The notes under the pieces: model-generated | The model's input: only the letters and a program-made list of their open reading frames with translations | The model's database searches: none | Told to the model about the DNA's origin: nothing | Shown here: one piece after another, positions 56,412 through 64,000 of the stretch | Numbering within the stretch: position 1 is the stretch's first letter | Layout of the letters: each line of letters opens with the position of its first letter | Origin: Arsukibacterium sp. MJ3 | GTDB taxonomy: Bacteria; Pseudomonadota; Gammaproteobacteria; Enterobacterales; Alteromonadaceae | Assembly (NCBI RefSeq): GCF_000987765.1 | Contig: NZ_LAHP01000018.1 | Location: forward strand, 1-64,000 | Length of the DNA: 64,000 nucleotides | Direction: 5' to 3' | Position numbers and translations under genes: made by a program

Positions 56412-58265
56412 ATGAATCCCATGTTGTCATTATCTTTTGTACACCCGACGCCAATGGCTAAAGGCGCCGATTCTGTTGCGCATCAGGCAGGCCTTGCGTC
56501 AGACAATACCGAGAATAAGGGTGATAAAAACAACACAGATGCAGCGGATACATTTGGTCAGTTACTGAATCAGTCTGGTCAGCAGCAACAAGTGGTAACT
56601 AGGCAAAGTTTTGCCGACTTTAACGCAAGTTATAAAATTAAACATACTTCCAGTTTAGATGAAAAACAGCTTGGCCGTCCCGACATCGTTTTGCCGCCGG
56701 TGTTGCCTCCAGATGAAAAGCTCAGTGCTGCAGCGGCTGGCGTGATAGCTACTATTGCAGTGGTTGATAGTAATGCCGTTGATGATGCGAATTCACATGA
56801 CAATACGCATTCAACGGATGAAGCTAATGCTGATCATAATAACAACGCCACTGTTTTGCTCGGGTTACTGGATAAAGCCAGTCAAACCCGGCAGCAACTT
56901 GCTGCCCAGTCAGATAAAAATATTCAGCTTGTAGGCGAGGAAGTCAACGTTGGTAAATTATCATCAGTTAAACCGGAATGGTTTACGCTGCCTATCTATC
57001 CCATCATTAGTAACGCTGGCGCAGAACCTGCTGCGGCTTCAGATAAATCGCCGGTTAGCAGTCTTGCCGCTACAGCATTATTAAACCAACAGCAGGTAGT
57101 TGCAAAGAATAACGGCGCTAACGCAGTTGCAAAAAGTACTGATGAACTCGGCGTAAAGCCAGAAGAACCTGGCGTTAACGCCTTAACTAAAGGTGTCGAG
57201 GCTGCAAGCGCAAACGCTAGCGCTGTAGATAAAACAATTGATCAACAGAGTGCTGCAACAGTACAGGGCTCAAAGGTTGCTCATGAGCAAGCGTTAACGG
57301 TTGCCGTAAATACTAATAGTGATGCTGATAGTGATGCTGACAGCCAGCAGCAGCCAGCCGCTAACACAACAACCGTAGTGTTAGAAAAACCGGCATTAGC
57401 ATCAGACCTTACTGCTGAAAAGGCTAATCAACCTGCGCCTGCCACCACCATATTTGCTGATGCCGGCCCCAGGGTTAGTGCCCAAGCACCAACAGAGACG
57501 GCTCAGGCCACGGTATTAAATAGTGCGGCTATTGCTGCCGACTCCGCCTTGGCCAAGCAGCAACGTGCCGGGGCTGACAGCACCACGCAAATCCGTCAAG
57601 CGTTAGCTGCCAATAGTGATGCTACTGATGGCACCGCGAAAGTGGAAAGCGTTATAACGGGGGCAGGGCCGCGCGCAGATACGTCATTAAGTGGTTTTGC
57701 TAATGCCTTTAGCCCGGCAAGCCAACAGCAAACCGAAACAGTGGCGGCCAGGCTAGAAGGGGTAACGATTGCCGTTGCTCAGCAAGCTACCGATCGGAGC
57801 AAAGCCGAAGGCGTTATTAAAACAGTAACCGAGCAATTAAAGCAGATTAACTTACTGGAGCAAAATGCCGCCGGCCAGTTAAAAGAGCGGATTAACCTGA
57901 TGATAAACCAAAAAATTCAGGTAGCTGAAATCCGGCTCGATCCGGCAGAGTTAGGCCAGATGCAAATTCGGGTTAACTTGCAACAGGAGCAAGCGACCGT
58001 GCAGTTTATTGTGCAGCAGCAACATGCTAAAGAGTTACTGGAACAGCAAATGCCAAGGTTACGAGAGATGTTGCAGCAGCAAGGTATACAGTTAGGAGAG
58101 GGCCAGGTGCAGCATCAACGCCAGGGTGACAGTAATGCCAGTGGCCAGCGTAATGGCAATTCTGGTTCAGGACAGGGGCTTGGCCAGCAGCATGGTGATG
58201 AAAAGGCGACAGCCGTGCAGTTAGACGTTAAGCTTAGTGAGCGTCTGGTTGATTATTATGCCTAA
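56412..58265 (+). CDS. fliK: hook-length control protein FliK
   Basis: The 617-residue protein has a long Ala/Gln/Asn/Asp-rich, probably disordered N-terminal two-thirds. The conserved C-terminal Flg_hook domain lies at about 495-565 (VAEIRLDPAELGQMQIRVNL; FIVQQQHAKELLEQQMPRLR). FliK is exported and acts as a ruler that switches substrate specificity through FlhB. CCAGGAG lies 7 bases before the ATG. Confidence 0.95.
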   Translation: MNPMLSLSFVHPTPMAKGADSVAHQAGLASDNTENKGDKNNTDAADTFGQLLNQSGQQQQVVTRQSFADFNASYKIKHTSSLDEKQLGRPDIVLPPVLPPDEKLSAAAAGVIATIAVVDSNAVDDANSHDNTHSTDEANADHNNNATVLLGLLDKASQTRQQLAAQSDKNIQLVGEEVNVGKLSSVKPEWFTLPIYPIISNAGAEPAAASDKSPVSSLAATALLNQQQVVAKNNGANAVAKSTDELGVKPEEPGVNALTKGVEAASANASAVDKTIDQQSAATVQGSKVAHEQALTVAVNTNSDADSDADSQQQPAANTTTVVLEKPALASDLTAEKANQPAPATTIFADAGPRVSAQAPTETAQATVLNSAAIAADSALAKQQRAGADSTTQIRQALAANSDATDGTAKVESVITGAGPRADTSLSGFANAFSPASQQQTETVAARLEGVTIAVAQQATDRSKAEGVIKTVTEQLKQINLLEQNAAGQLKERINLMINQKIQVAEIRLDPAELGQMQIRVNLQQEQATVQFIVQQQHAKELLEQQMPRLREMLQQQGIQLGEGQVQHQRQGDSNASGQRNGNSGSGQGLGQQHGDEKATAVQLDVKLSERLVDYYA

Positions 58266-58364
58266 ACACTAATCGCTAACCAAAGCCGCCGGCAGATTAA
58301 CATTTTACAATAGCTTAGGTCAGTGAGCATAATAGTTACACTAAATAACCGATACGGAGCACCA

Positions 58365-58892
58365 ATGGCAGCTGATGGCGATCTCAAACTTGGCGAAGGA
58401 AAACGCGGTTTAAAAAAAATTATTGTGTTGGCAGTAGTAGGAGTGGTGGCGTTAGTATTGGCTGTTGGCGCCTATTTTTACTTTATGGGTGCTAATAGCC
58501 AAGATGCTACTACTAATGTGGAAAATTCCGTCAATAATGCAGAAGGTGGCGCCCGCCCCAGCGGGCCAGAAGGTGACGCCCAATATGTTGCTTTGCCCAG
58601 GCCCTTTATATTTAACGTACCGGGAGCATCCCGTGACCGGTTAGTACAAATTAAAGTGCAGTTATTAGTGCGGGGCAGTAATAATAAAACCTTGGCAATG
58701 CGGCATATTCCGTTAATAGAGGCCAGCTTGTTAACAGCGTTTAGCAGCGCCAATGCCGATGAGCTGGTAACAACCACCGGTAAAGACGCGTTAAAAAACA
58801 AAGCCCTGAGTGATTTACAGCAAGCGTTGCTGGAAGTTGCGGGGTCAGTGGTGGTGGAAGAGGTGCTTTTCACCAGTTTTGTTATGCAATAA
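58365..58892 (+). CDS. fliL: flagellar basal body-associated protein FliL
   Basis: The ATG at 58365 is preferred because ACGGAG lies 7 bases upstream. The 175-residue product has one TM segment (about 21-43) and a periplasmic domain with ALPRPFIFNVPGASRDRLVQIKVQL. FliL encircles and activates stators. It precedes fliM in the standard order. Confidence 0.95.
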   Translation: MAADGDLKLGEGKRGLKKIIVLAVVGVVALVLAVGAYFYFMGANSQDATTNVENSVNNAEGGARPSGPEGDAQYVALPRPFIFNVPGASRDRLVQIKVQLLVRGSNNKTLAMRHIPLIEASLLTAFSSANADELVTTTGKDALKNKALSDLQQALLEVAGSVVVEEVLFTSFVMQ

Positions 58893-58904
58893 GAGTGAGC
58901 AATC

Positions 58905-59993
58905 GTGACCGATTTATTGTCGCAAGATGAAATTGATGCCCTGTTACATGGTGTCGATGACGTCGAAGAAGAAGAAATAAACGACGGCGGTGAAAAGCGT
59001 GGTCGATCTACCCTGGAATACGATTTCTCCTCACAGGATCGTATTGTCCGCGGTCGCATGCCTACTCTGGAGATGGTTAACGAGCGGTTTGCCCGCCATA
59101 TGCGGATTAGTTTGTTTAACATGATGCGCCGCACCGCTGAAGTGTCCATAAACGGCGTGCAGATGATAAAGTTCGGCGAGTATGTGCATACCCTGTTTGT
59201 TCCTACCAGCTTAAATATGGTGCGCTTTCGCCCGCTTAAAGGTACTGGTCTTATCACCATGGAAGCCCGGCTGGTGTTTATTCTGGTCGACAACTTCTTT
59301 GGCGGTGATGGTCGTTACCATGCCAAAATCGAGGGACGGGAATTTACCCCGACCGAGCGGCGAATTATTCAAATGCTGCTAAAGCTTATTTTTGAAGATT
59401 ATAAAGAAGCCTGGGCGCCGGTAATGGACGTATCGTTCGAATATCTTGACTCAGAAGTTAACCCGGCCATGGCAAATATTGTTAGCCCAACTGAAGTGGT
59501 GGTGATCAGCTCATTTCATATTGAACTAGACGGCGGCGGCGGTGACTTTCACGTAGCATTACCTTATTCCATGCTAGAGCCTATCCGCGAGTTACTGGAT
59601 GCCGGGGTGCAAAGTGACAAAGAAGATACCGATTTGCGCTGGAGCAAAGCGCTGCGTGATGAAATTATGGATGTAAAAGTAGATTTATCTACCAAAATGC
59701 TAGACGTCGATTTAACCTTACGAGAAGTAATGGAGTTGAAAGCCGGTGACATTATTCCGGTGGAAATTCCGGAGCACATTACCGTATTAATTGAAGACTT
59801 GCCTACATACCGGGCAAAATTAGGCCGCTCGCGTGAACATGTGGCCTTAAAAATTATTGAAAAAATAAGACGGCCAGAATCAATCAAATCTGAATTGCAC
59901 GTTTTTACCAAAGGTGGTCGGCGTCTAGACAGTGATGCAGATATTTCAGAATTAGAAGCCGATCTTAACTTGGCAGATCGGAACAGAGGGTAA
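58905..59993 (+). CDS. fliM: motor switch protein FliM
   Basis: The 362-residue protein starts at GTG with the CheY-binding N-terminal motif LLSQDEIDALLHG. A CheC-like middle domain and the C-terminal SpoA domain (VDVDLTLREVMELKAGDIIP-like) follow. It forms most of the C ring. Confidence 0.98.
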   Translation: MTDLLSQDEIDALLHGVDDVEEEEINDGGEKRGRSTLEYDFSSQDRIVRGRMPTLEMVNERFARHMRISLFNMMRRTAEVSINGVQMIKFGEYVHTLFVPTSLNMVRFRPLKGTGLITMEARLVFILVDNFFGGDGRYHAKIEGREFTPTERRIIQMLLKLIFEDYKEAWAPVMDVSFEYLDSEVNPAMANIVSPTEVVVISSFHIELDGGGGDFHVALPYSMLEPIRELLDAGVQSDKEDTDLRWSKALRDEIMDVKVDLSTKMLDVDLTLREVMELKAGDIIPVEIPEHITVLIEDLPTYRAKLGRSREHVALKIIEKIRRPESIKSELHVFTKGGRRLDSDADISELEADLNLADRNRG

Positions 59994-59997
59994 TAAA

Positions 59998-60390
59998 ATG
60001 GCAGACGATAAAGACACAATGGACGAATGGGCTGCCGCTATGGCAGAAGCCGAGGGTGATGATGACGGCGCCAAAGCGGTTGATTTAGAAGAATTAAAGG
60101 GCGAAAAATCCAGTATTACCGTCGATGAACAGCGCAAGTTAGATACTATTTTGGATATTCCGGTAACCATTTCGATGGAAGTGGGCCGGGCGAAAATTAG
60201 CATTCGTAATCTGTTACAGCTAAACCAGGGTTCGGTAGTTGAACTGGAACGCGTTGCCGGTGAACCGCTGGATGTATTGGTTAATGGTACCTTGATAGCC
60301 CATGGTGAAGTGGTGGTGGTGAATGATAAGTTCGGTATTCGCTTAACCGACGTTATCAGCCAGATTGAACGGATTAAAAAGTTACGCTAA
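59998..60390 (+). CDS. fliN: motor switch protein FliN
   Basis: The 130-residue protein has an acidic N-terminus. The SpoA domain shows LDIPVTISMEVGRAKISIRN and LNQGSVVELERVAGEPLDVLVNG in sequence. It completes the C ring. The stop overlaps the fliO start (TAATG). Confidence 0.98.
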   Translation: MADDKDTMDEWAAAMAEAEGDDDGAKAVDLEELKGEKSSITVDEQRKLDTILDIPVTISMEVGRAKISIRNLLQLNQGSVVELERVAGEPLDVLVNGTLIAHGEVVVVNDKFGIRLTDVISQIERIKKLR

Positions 60391-60998
60391 TGCCGCCATT
60401 ACTTAAAATAGTAGTTATTACACTGTGGCTGCTAGCATTTAGCGGCTTGCCGGCGCTAGCCCAACAGCCCGTGGTAGCAAAGTCGCCAGCGCAGTCGGAA
60501 CAACAGACGGCGCCAGCGCCTAATACTGAAACGGTGCCAGCAGCTGAAAAAGAAGAGCAAGCGTTAACAGCAGCGCCTGCTGATCCCGCAGTGCAAGCTG
60601 AAGCTGCAGAGCTGCCGGCAACCGTGACCAAACCAGAGCCGCAAGGCCGGCCCTTTCAGTTAACTAGCCCACCCGCAGAGCGAAGTAATAGCAGCGGCCT
60701 TAGCTTAGGTAAAATCGCCATTTCTCTGACAGCAGTGCTACTGCTAGTGGTGGTATTAGGCTGGTTATTCAAAAAATTGACAATGCGCCTACCTGGCAGC
60801 CAGCATGTAAAAGTTATTTGTTCGGTACCAATTGGCCAGCGAGAACGCTTGTTAGTTATTGAAATACAAGGAAAACAGCGGGTTTTGGGGGTAACACCAC
60901 AAAGCATCAATATGCTGTTTGAGTTAGAAAATTCCCTTCCCGACACAAAGTTGGCATCAGACTTTCATACACAGTTACAATCATTCTTGAAAAAGTAA
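60390..60998 (+). CDS. fliO: flagellar export assembly protein FliO
   Basis: The 202-residue protein has an N-terminal signal-like hydrophobic stretch (about 5-24), an Ala/Pro/Glu-rich linker, a TM segment (about 108-128) and the cytoplasmic FliO domain (VKVICSVPIGQRERLLVIE). FliO helps FliP assemble. The long linker is longer than in enterobacteria. Confidence 0.94.
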   Translation: MPPLLKIVVITLWLLAFSGLPALAQQPVVAKSPAQSEQQTAPAPNTETVPAAEKEEQALTAAPADPAVQAEAAELPATVTKPEPQGRPFQLTSPPAERSNSSGLSLGKIAISLTAVLLLVVVLGWLFKKLTMRLPGSQHVKVICSVPIGQRERLLVIEIQGKQRVLGVTPQSINMLFELENSLPDTKLASDFHTQLQSFLKK

Positions 60999-61004
60999 GT
61001 TTTT

Positions 61005-61748
61005 ATGTTGCGATTGCTGTGTTTGTTGTTGTTAATACTCAGCCCTGCTGTGTTCGCCGATAACAGTATGTTGTCGGCTGTCACCGTGACGACCAATGCA
61101 GACGGTTCGCAGCAATACAGCGTTACGCTGCAAGTATTAGCGTTGATGACCGTGCTGAGCTTTATTCCGGCGCTGGTCATCATGATGACTTGTTTTACCC
61201 GGATTATTGTTGTTTTGGCTATTTTGCGCCAGGCCATCGGCTTACAGCAAACCCCCTCAAACCAGGTGTTAATTGGTATTACGCTGTTTTTAACGTTTTT
61301 TATTATGGCGCCAGTATTTAAAACCGTTAACGAGCAAGCCATTCAGCCTTATTTAAATGAGTCGATTACCCCAGTACAGGCAATTGATGCGGCTATTGCG
61401 CCCATTAAAGGTTTTATGTTGCATCAAACCCGCATCAGAGATTTAGATACCTTTGCGCAAATCGCCGGTATCGAGGTGTTAGAGCAAGCACAGGATTATC
61501 CGTTAACCGTGGTGGTACCCGCGTTTATTACCAGCGAACTGAAAACCGCCTTTCAAATTGGATTTATGTTGTTTATTCCGTTTTTGATTATCGATTTAGT
61601 GGTAGCCAGCGTGCTAATGGCAATGGGCATGATGATGCTGTCGCCAATGATTATTTCGCTACCCTTTAAACTGATGATGTTTGTGTTAGTCGATGGCTGG
61701 ATTTTAGTGATGGGTACACTTGCTACCAGTTATGGGGTGGGAACATGA
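61005..61748 (+). CDS. fliP: export gate protein FliP
   Basis: The 247-residue protein has a signal peptide (about 1-19), four TM helices and the hallmarks [35 protein letters not shown] and [20 protein letters not shown]. FliP pentamers form the core of the export gate. It overlaps fliQ by 4 bp. Confidence 0.98.
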   Translation: MLRLLCLLLLILSPAVFADNSMLSAVTVTTNADGSQQYSVTLQVLALMTVLSFIPALVIMMTCFTRIIVVLAILRQAIGLQQTPSNQVLIGITLFLTFFIMAPVFKTVNEQAIQPYLNESITPVQAIDAAIAPIKGFMLHQTRIRDLDTFAQIAGIEVLEQAQDYPLTVVVPAFITSELKTAFQIGFMLFIPFLIIDLVVASVLMAMGMMMLSPMIISLPFKLMMFVLVDGWILVMGTLATSYGVGT

Positions 61749-62014
61749 GTCCAGAGGTTTTTGTTGATGTGCTACGCGATGCACTGTTTATCGTTATATT
61801 ACTGGTTAGTGCCATTATTTTGCCGTCATTATTTGTCGGCTTAATTGTGGCGGTATTTCAGGCCGCAACCTCCATCAACGAGCAAACATTAAGTTTTTTA
61901 CCACGGTTAATTGTGACCTTACTGGCGCTAATTTTTGGCGGTCACTGGTTTGTGCGGGTGATCATGGAATATACCCAAGAGCTGATACTTAGCATTCCAA
62001 CTGTGGTTAATTGA
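61745..62014 (+). CDS. fliQ: export gate protein FliQ
   Basis: The 89-residue protein has two TM helices and the FliQ motif [20 protein letters not shown]. It is part of the FliPQR gate. The stop overlaps the fliR ATG. Confidence 0.98.
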   Translation: MSPEVFVDVLRDALFIVILLVSAIILPSLFVGLIVAVFQAATSINEQTLSFLPRLIVTLLALIFGGHWFVRVIMEYTQELILSIPTVVN

Positions 62015-62787
62015 TGGAATTCCCACTAAATATTTTAATGCAGGGTATTGCCGACTTTATGCTGCCGCTGTGCCGGGTAACTGGCATGCTAATGATTATG
62101 GCAGGGTTAGGCGCACGTAATATTCCAATGCGGATTAAAACCGGTCTGGTGGTAATGATTACCCTGGTGATTATGCCGGTGATCCCGCCAGTAACGCCAC
62201 CAGATTTAATGTCTGCGGCCATGTTCGTTGAGGTTTTTTTTCAAATCATGATTGGTTTTTCGCTGGGCTTTATATCACAAATGTTTATTACGACCTTTGT
62301 GCTGGCTGGCCAGTTACTGGCCACCCAAACCGGATTGGCCTTTGCCTCAATGGCCGACCCCTCCAGCGGCGTCAGCGTACCCGCCATTGGCCAGTTTTAT
62401 CTGATTTTAGCCACCTTACTTTTTTTTGTGTTTAACGGTCACTTAATTATGATTCAGATGCTGGTGTTTAGTTTTGACACCCTGCCCATTAATGGTCAGT
62501 GGTGGGAGATAAGCAGCTACTGGACTATCGTTGAATTTGGTGGCTGGATGTTTGCAACCGCTCTGGCCATCGCGTTAGCACCAATAGTGTCGATGCTGGT
62601 TGTCAATTTATCGTTTGGCATTATGACCAGAGCTGCCCCGCAGTTAAATATTTTCTCGATAGGTTTTCCCATCACCATGTTGGCGGGGTTGCTAATTTTG
62701 TGGCTAACCCTCGACACCTTTTTATTTCATTACGACAAGCAATGGCAGCACGCTGTAGATTACAGCTGCCGGCTTATTGGCTGTTAA
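62014..62787 (+). CDS. fliR: export gate protein FliR
   Basis: The ATG at 62014 is chosen because it forms an ATGA overlap with fliQ. A TTG at 62011 would add one residue. The 257-residue protein has about six TM helices and family motifs (RVTGMLMIMAGLGARNIPMR and MADPSSGVSVPAIGQFY). FliR completes the export gate with FliP and FliQ. Confidence 0.97.
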   Translation: MEFPLNILMQGIADFMLPLCRVTGMLMIMAGLGARNIPMRIKTGLVVMITLVIMPVIPPVTPPDLMSAAMFVEVFFQIMIGFSLGFISQMFITTFVLAGQLLATQTGLAFASMADPSSGVSVPAIGQFYLILATLLFFVFNGHLIMIQMLVFSFDTLPINGQWWEISSYWTIVEFGGWMFATALAIALAPIVSMLVVNLSFGIMTRAAPQLNIFSIGFPITMLAGLLILWLTLDTFLFHYDKQWQHAVDYSCRLIGC

Positions 62788-62799
62788 CGGAGACTGACG

Positions 62800-63930
62800 A
62801 TGGCAGAAGATTCCGGCGCAGAAAAAACCGAACAGCCCACCCCGAAAAAGCTGCAAGACGCCGCCGAAAAAGGCCAAATTGCCCGCTCGAAAGAACTGGG
62901 CACCGCTTTTGTGTTAATCGCTAGCGCGGCGTCAATGCTAATGTTTGGTAAGATGTTGGCGATGGGGGTGCTAAATGTCGGGCAGCGAATGCTGCACCTT
63001 GATCAGAAAGATATGTTTGATACAAATTCAATGTTTACCGCCTGGACCGAGGTAGGCAAAGAGCTGTTACCGCCACTGGCCGCAATTTTCGCCTTTATTT
63101 TGGTGGCAGCGTTTGTGGGTAATTCTTTATTAGGCGGCTTTAATTTTAGCTGGCAGGCGGCCGGACCAAAATTGAGTAAAATGAGCCCGCTGAAAGGCTT
63201 TAAGCGCATGTTTGGCTTACAGGCGTTAGTTGAACTGGGCAAAGGGATTTTAAAAGTAGCGGTGGTGTGTACCGTTGCCTACTTATTGTTAAAGCTATTT
63301 TTCATGGACATCATGGCGCTGTCATTGATGAGTGAGCCAAATAATATTGAGTCGGCATTATACGTGCTGGCCTGGTTATTCTTGGGGCTTTGCAGCAGCG
63401 TATCCATTATTGCCATGGTAGATGCACCCTATCAAACCTGGAACCATGTCCGGCAGCTAAAAATGAGCTTGCAGGAAATTAAAGACGAGCATAAAAACTC
63501 TGAAGGTAGCCCGGAGATTAAAGCCCGTATCCGGCGTACCCAAATGCAAATGTCGATGAAACGGATGATGCAGGAAGTACCCACCGCTGATGTTATCGTC
63601 ACCAACCCAACTCACTATGCTATCGCACTAAAATATGATCAGGGTAAATTTCGCGCACCGGTGGTCGTCGCCAAGGGCGTTGATGAAGTCGCTATGCATA
63701 TTCGAAAAATAGGCAATGAACACAAGGTACCGGTTATTGAGTCACCCGCGCTGGCCCGGTCTATTTTTTATACTACACAGCTGGATCATCCCATCCCTGA
63801 ACAGTTATTTGCCGCAGTCGCCCAGGTGCTGGCGTACGTGTATCAACTTAAAATGTATAAAAAAGGCAAGGGCAGCCGGCCGAAAACTCTGGCCAAAGAG
63901 TTACCGATCCCCACCGAGCTTCGCCACTAA
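62800..63930 (+). CDS. flhB: export switch protein FlhB
   Basis: The 376-residue protein has four TM helices and a cytoplasmic domain. Its autocleavage site is NPTH (Asn269-His272, in VTNPTHYAIAL). The N-terminal EKTEQPTPKKLQDAAEKGQI is typical. FlhB changes export from rod/hook to filament subunits after contact with FliK. flhA would be expected next but lies outside the window. Confidence 0.98.
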   Translation: MAEDSGAEKTEQPTPKKLQDAAEKGQIARSKELGTAFVLIASAASMLMFGKMLAMGVLNVGQRMLHLDQKDMFDTNSMFTAWTEVGKELLPPLAAIFAFILVAAFVGNSLLGGFNFSWQAAGPKLSKMSPLKGFKRMFGLQALVELGKGILKVAVVCTVAYLLLKLFFMDIMALSLMSEPNNIESALYVLAWLFLGLCSSVSIIAMVDAPYQTWNHVRQLKMSLQEIKDEHKNSEGSPEIKARIRRTQMQMSMKRMMQEVPTADVIVTNPTHYAIALKYDQGKFRAPVVVAKGVDEVAMHIRKIGNEHKVPVIESPALARSIFYTTQLDHPIPEQLFAAVAQVLAYVYQLKMYKKGKGSRPKTLAKELPIPTELRH

Positions 63931-63953
63931 GCCACTATTAATAAAAGCAATAA

Positions 63954-64000
63954 AAAGGGTCAGAGTGATTTATTTGTAAAATAAATCACTCTGACCCTTT
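63954..64000. repeat. REP-like perfect inverted repeat after flhB
   Basis: A 22-bp arm starting AAAGGGTCAGAGTG (63954-63975), a 3-base loop GTA and an exact reverse-complement arm (63979-64000) form a perfect hairpin that reaches the window edge. The GGGTCAGAGT core resembles REP-type palindromes I recall next to RAYT/REP transposases. It may also act as a terminator between flhB and flhA. Confidence 0.8.

Noticed and set aside
58478..59293. 271-residue minus-strand frame across fliL and fliM
   Set aside because: It is opposite to two well-identified flagellar genes and Ser/Arg/Thr-rich, as is usual for antisense frames here.

Overview
The window looks like a chromosomal segment of a polar-flagellated marine or aquatic gammaproteobacterium. 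Gene order (flgTP-flgNMA-cheVR-flgBCDEFGHIJKL-flagellins-flaG-fliDS-flrABC-fliEFGHIJ-fliKLMNOPQR-flhB), sigma54 and sigma28 flagellar promoters and the FlrABC regulators match the Alteromonadales/Rheinheimera-Arsukibacterium-Alishewanella neighbourhood. That placement is inferred from protein character and synteny, not from a search.

Region 1 (1 to about 13.4 kb) is accessory DNA. It opens inside an IS21-family element (istB, istA), whose right end carries GATC-centred repeats mostly 23 bp apart. A lone hypothetical gene follows. Then comes a compact minus-strand operon of eight genes (11546 down to 3247): a small secreted protein, a lipoprotein, a membrane-anchored repeat protein, a PEGA plus FGE-like protein without any cysteine, a 36-residue membrane peptide, an ExbB/MotA-type channel protein, and two von Willebrand factor A (VWA) proteins. 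Both VWA proteins have an N-terminal ExbD/TolR-like transmembrane segment with a conserved aspartate. I read this as a possible ion-motive-force-driven envelope complex with VWA output domains; I do not recognise it as a described system. The region ends with a tyrosine integrase next to the 3' end of tRNA-Arg(CCT), the usual architecture of a tRNA-targeted genomic island.

Region 2 (13.6 to 35.8 kb) is the first half of the flagellar and chemotaxis cluster: FlgT and FlgP (divergent), FlgN/FlgM/FlgA, CheV/CheR, the rod-hook-ring-junction genes flgB to flgL, two flagellins flanking a glycosyltransferase, FlaG, FliD, FliS and a FliT-like protein. Sigma54-type promoters precede flgT, flgP, flgA, flgB and flgF. 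Sigma28-type promoters precede flgM and both flagellins.

Region 3 (35.8 to 45.9 kb) is a flagellin-glycosylation block. It has a Maf-type (DUF115) transferase, a frameshifted glycosyltransferase fused to an IS66 scar, and a complete pseudaminic acid pathway (pseB, C, F, G, I, H) on the minus strand. A MntA/HepT toxin-antitoxin pair sits inside the pse operon with overlapping reading frames. The expected logic is that PseBCHGI and PseF make CMP-pseudaminic acid and the Maf protein transfers it to flagellin.

Region 4 (46.2 to 64 kb) holds the master regulators flrA, flrB and flrC, then fliE to fliJ, fliK to fliR and flhB: the MS-ring, C-ring, export ATPase and export gate. The window ends in a perfect 22-bp inverted repeat of a REP-like type just after flhB.
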